A DNA stretch of 64,000 nt from contig NW_006768772.1 of the NCBI RefSeq assembly GCF_000204055.1, positions 601,292 to 665,291 on the forward strand. The letters are read 5' to 3'. The position numbers were made by a program, and so were the translations under genes. The notes below the pieces were generated by a model that saw only the letters and a list, made by a program, of their open reading frames with translations, was not told the origin of the DNA and ran no database searches. The stretch comes from Melampsora larici-populina 98AG31 (Eukaryota; Basidiomycota; Pucciniomycetes; Pucciniales; Melampsoraceae). Positions 62,503 through 64,000 of the stretch are shown piece after piece. Positions within the stretch are counted from its first letter, which is position 1. Each line of letters starts with the position of its first letter.

Positions 62503-62717
62503 GGGGGTTTCAAGTCAATAAATTTACGGTGTTTTACAGTCCAACAAGTTGTCCAATGTTGCAAAATATACCGTAAATTTAAAAAAATCGGGACACCTAA
62601 AAAGGTGTCCCGAATGGTGTTGACCGTATATTTGCAGAAAAAAAACCCACCGTAAAATTTAAAAAACTTGTCCGTTTTTTAAAAAGTTTCACAAAAAATT
62701 TCTGACTTGAAACCCCC
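62503..62717. mobile_element. Small TIR element, TA-flanked (215 bp)
   Basis: The ends GGGGGTTTCAAGTCA and inverted TGACTTGAAACCCCC are perfect over 15 bases, with TA on each side (62501-62502 and 62718-62719). Inside is a perfect hairpin, TCGGGACACC...GGTGTCCCGA, at about 62588-62614. It looks like a mariner-type MITE. Confidence 0.8.
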
Positions 62718-63309
62718 TATTTTGACTTGAGTCCCCTTATTTGCTTAAATTTATGCTACAGCAGGAGAAGTTTTTTACGGTGAAAACCGTAAAAAAAAAT
62801 AAACATGGGAAAGTTTTTACGTTATAACTGTAAAAAAACTTTGCCAAGTTTTTATGATCACTTGTGAACCATGATCAAGACTTTTTGGCTTTTTTGCCTT
62901 GATGATCTGCTTAGCAAGGAGAAAACTGTTGGTAAGAGGATGCAAGGTTGTCCTTGGATTCACTCTCTAATCCACCTTTTTTCAAGAGTGAAAAAGCCCA
63001 GGTGAGGTCTTTAAATTTGGGTTGTAAACTTACCTGTTTACATTTTTACAAGAACAGGATTCATAAAATTTCCCGTTTTTGTAAAATTTACATAAATTTA
63101 TGCTACGACGGGAAAGTTTTTTATGGTTTTTGCCGTAAAAAAATTGAACTTGACACCCCCTATTGCTATTAGCGGTGTTCAAGTCAAAATAATTTGGACC
63201 TAAAATGGCTTTTAGACGTCGCTCAAAGGTTGTAAAATTATAACTCACATTTTATGACTTGCGAGTAGCTTTAGAGCTACTCGCAAGGTCTAAAATTATA
63301 CAACAATTA
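62718..63309. repeat. Cluster of related TIR-like ends and hairpins
   Basis: Motifs like the MITE end recur: GACTTGAGTCCCC (62724), CTTGACACCCCCTA (63150), and TGTTCAAGTCAAA (63177). Hairpins include TTTTTTACGGT/ACCGTAAAAAA (62771) and TTGCGAGTAGCT/AGCTACTCGCAA (63260-63287). This appears to be nested fragments of small elements. No gene. Confidence 0.6.
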
Positions 63310-63460
63310 GGGGATACAAAATTAAAACTGGGAGTTTTTTCCCAGTTTCCCAAATACCGCCCAAAACGCAAACTGGGAAACTGGGAGAACGTGGGAAAGT
63401 TCTAAACACAGCCAAAAACAAAAACTGGGAAAAAACTCCCAGTTTTAACTTTGTATCCCC
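63310..63460. mobile_element. Small TIR element, TA-flanked (151 bp)
   Basis: The ends begin GGGGATACAAAATTAAAACT and pair with an inverted copy with one or two changes over about 40 bases. TA flanks both sides (63308-63309 and 63461-63462). Each arm itself contains a hairpin (AACTGGGAGTTTTTTCCCAGTT). It fits a mariner-type MITE. Confidence 0.85.
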
Positions 63461-63462
63461 TA

Positions 63463-64000
63463 AATGCCTATAATTTTAAGACAATTGGTTTGTTTTTTGG
63501 ATCAAGAAAAAAATACCGTCCTTTTTTGTTTCAAGAAAAGGCGTATGAGTAGTTTTTTTCTTCCCTAACGGTCGTTTTTTCGTCCTTCTCTCTTGTTGAG
63601 TCCATAACAGCAGATAAAATGCACTTTTTTCCAGCACTTGTACCTTTGTCTCAAAGCTTTTCTTCTTCTCGTTATAAGACACGGTGGCCTATTTTTAAAC
63701 CATTCTTACGACATCCAAGTTGGTTTTAGGTAAAATTTGTCTTAAAAAACTCTCTCGGATGCTGTAAAATTCCTACTTGGAATTTTTGACTTGAACCCCA
63801 CTATTGCTATTGCATATACTAATTACAACCAAAATGTAAGCCAGTTTGACCAGTTTGGACCTCTAGGTGGACATACCATGCATGTATGTACTTGTACAAT
63901 AGGGGGCTTCAAGTTGGCCAAAAAGTGCCTGAAATGTTTGTACACGTCCCCACGCCTATGATTCGTAATCATCGGGTTCGCAACAGGCCCCGGCCCCGCC
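63463..64000. other. Repeat-rich window end
   Basis: Further copies of the MITE-end motif occur at 63785 (GACTTGAACCCCAC) and 63899 (TAGGGGGCTTCAAGTTGG). The second looks like the left end of another element that runs out of the window. No gene. Confidence 0.5.

Overview
This window looks like nuclear DNA of a basidiomycete fungus, most likely a rust-like species (Pucciniales). That placement is an inference. It rests on AT-rich DNA, short genes split by many introns of roughly 50-100 bases with CTAAC-like branch sites, an expanded family of secreted GH26-like hydrolases, tandem F-box-like genes, and a very high load of DNA transposons of kinds common in rusts. I saw no rRNA or tRNA gene, no CRISPR array and no prokaryotic operon.

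Host genes form three islands. (1) 5340-11876, minus strand: a large CHD/Mi-2-like (Mit1-like) SNF2 chromatin remodeller with PHD, chromo-like and helicase parts. It is followed by two minus-strand GH26-like secreted glycoside hydrolases (13104-15302 and 17860-19918). (2) 35487-39082: two tandem F-box-like paralogues on the plus strand. (3) 55295-61472: a third GH26-like gene with the same 12-exon structure, then a gene of unknown function.

Mobile DNA fills the rest. At 1-2205 is a decayed hAT transposase. At about 3940-4135 is a scrap of a Tc1/mariner transposase. A two-gene PIF/Harbinger element (transposase plus Myb/SANT-like protein, tail to tail) lies at 23903-27579 and beyond. At 28308-35425 three long-TIR elements abut each other, each junction being a single TA. 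The largest (4.9 kb, 223-bp TIRs) carries a Tc1/mariner-type transposase and two accessory genes of unknown function on the other strand. At 41240-51934 a Mutator-like element encodes a MULE transposase, a CCHC knuckle and an OTU-type cysteine protease domain; a complete 5.0-kb Ty1/copia retrotransposon (5-bp target duplication, 373-bp LTRs, half-tRNA-like primer site) sits inside it. Small TIR elements lie at 53717-54102, 62503-62717 and 63310-63460. An unclassified 1.3-kb repeat occurs twice (22345-23625 and 39477-40767).

Most transposon genes carry one or a few inactivating point changes that fit C-to-T transitions, often at CpG. The elements are therefore recognisable but mostly dead as they stand. 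The strongest candidate for something new is the 4.9-kb accessory-gene mariner element and the chain of related elements joined to it at TA sites.
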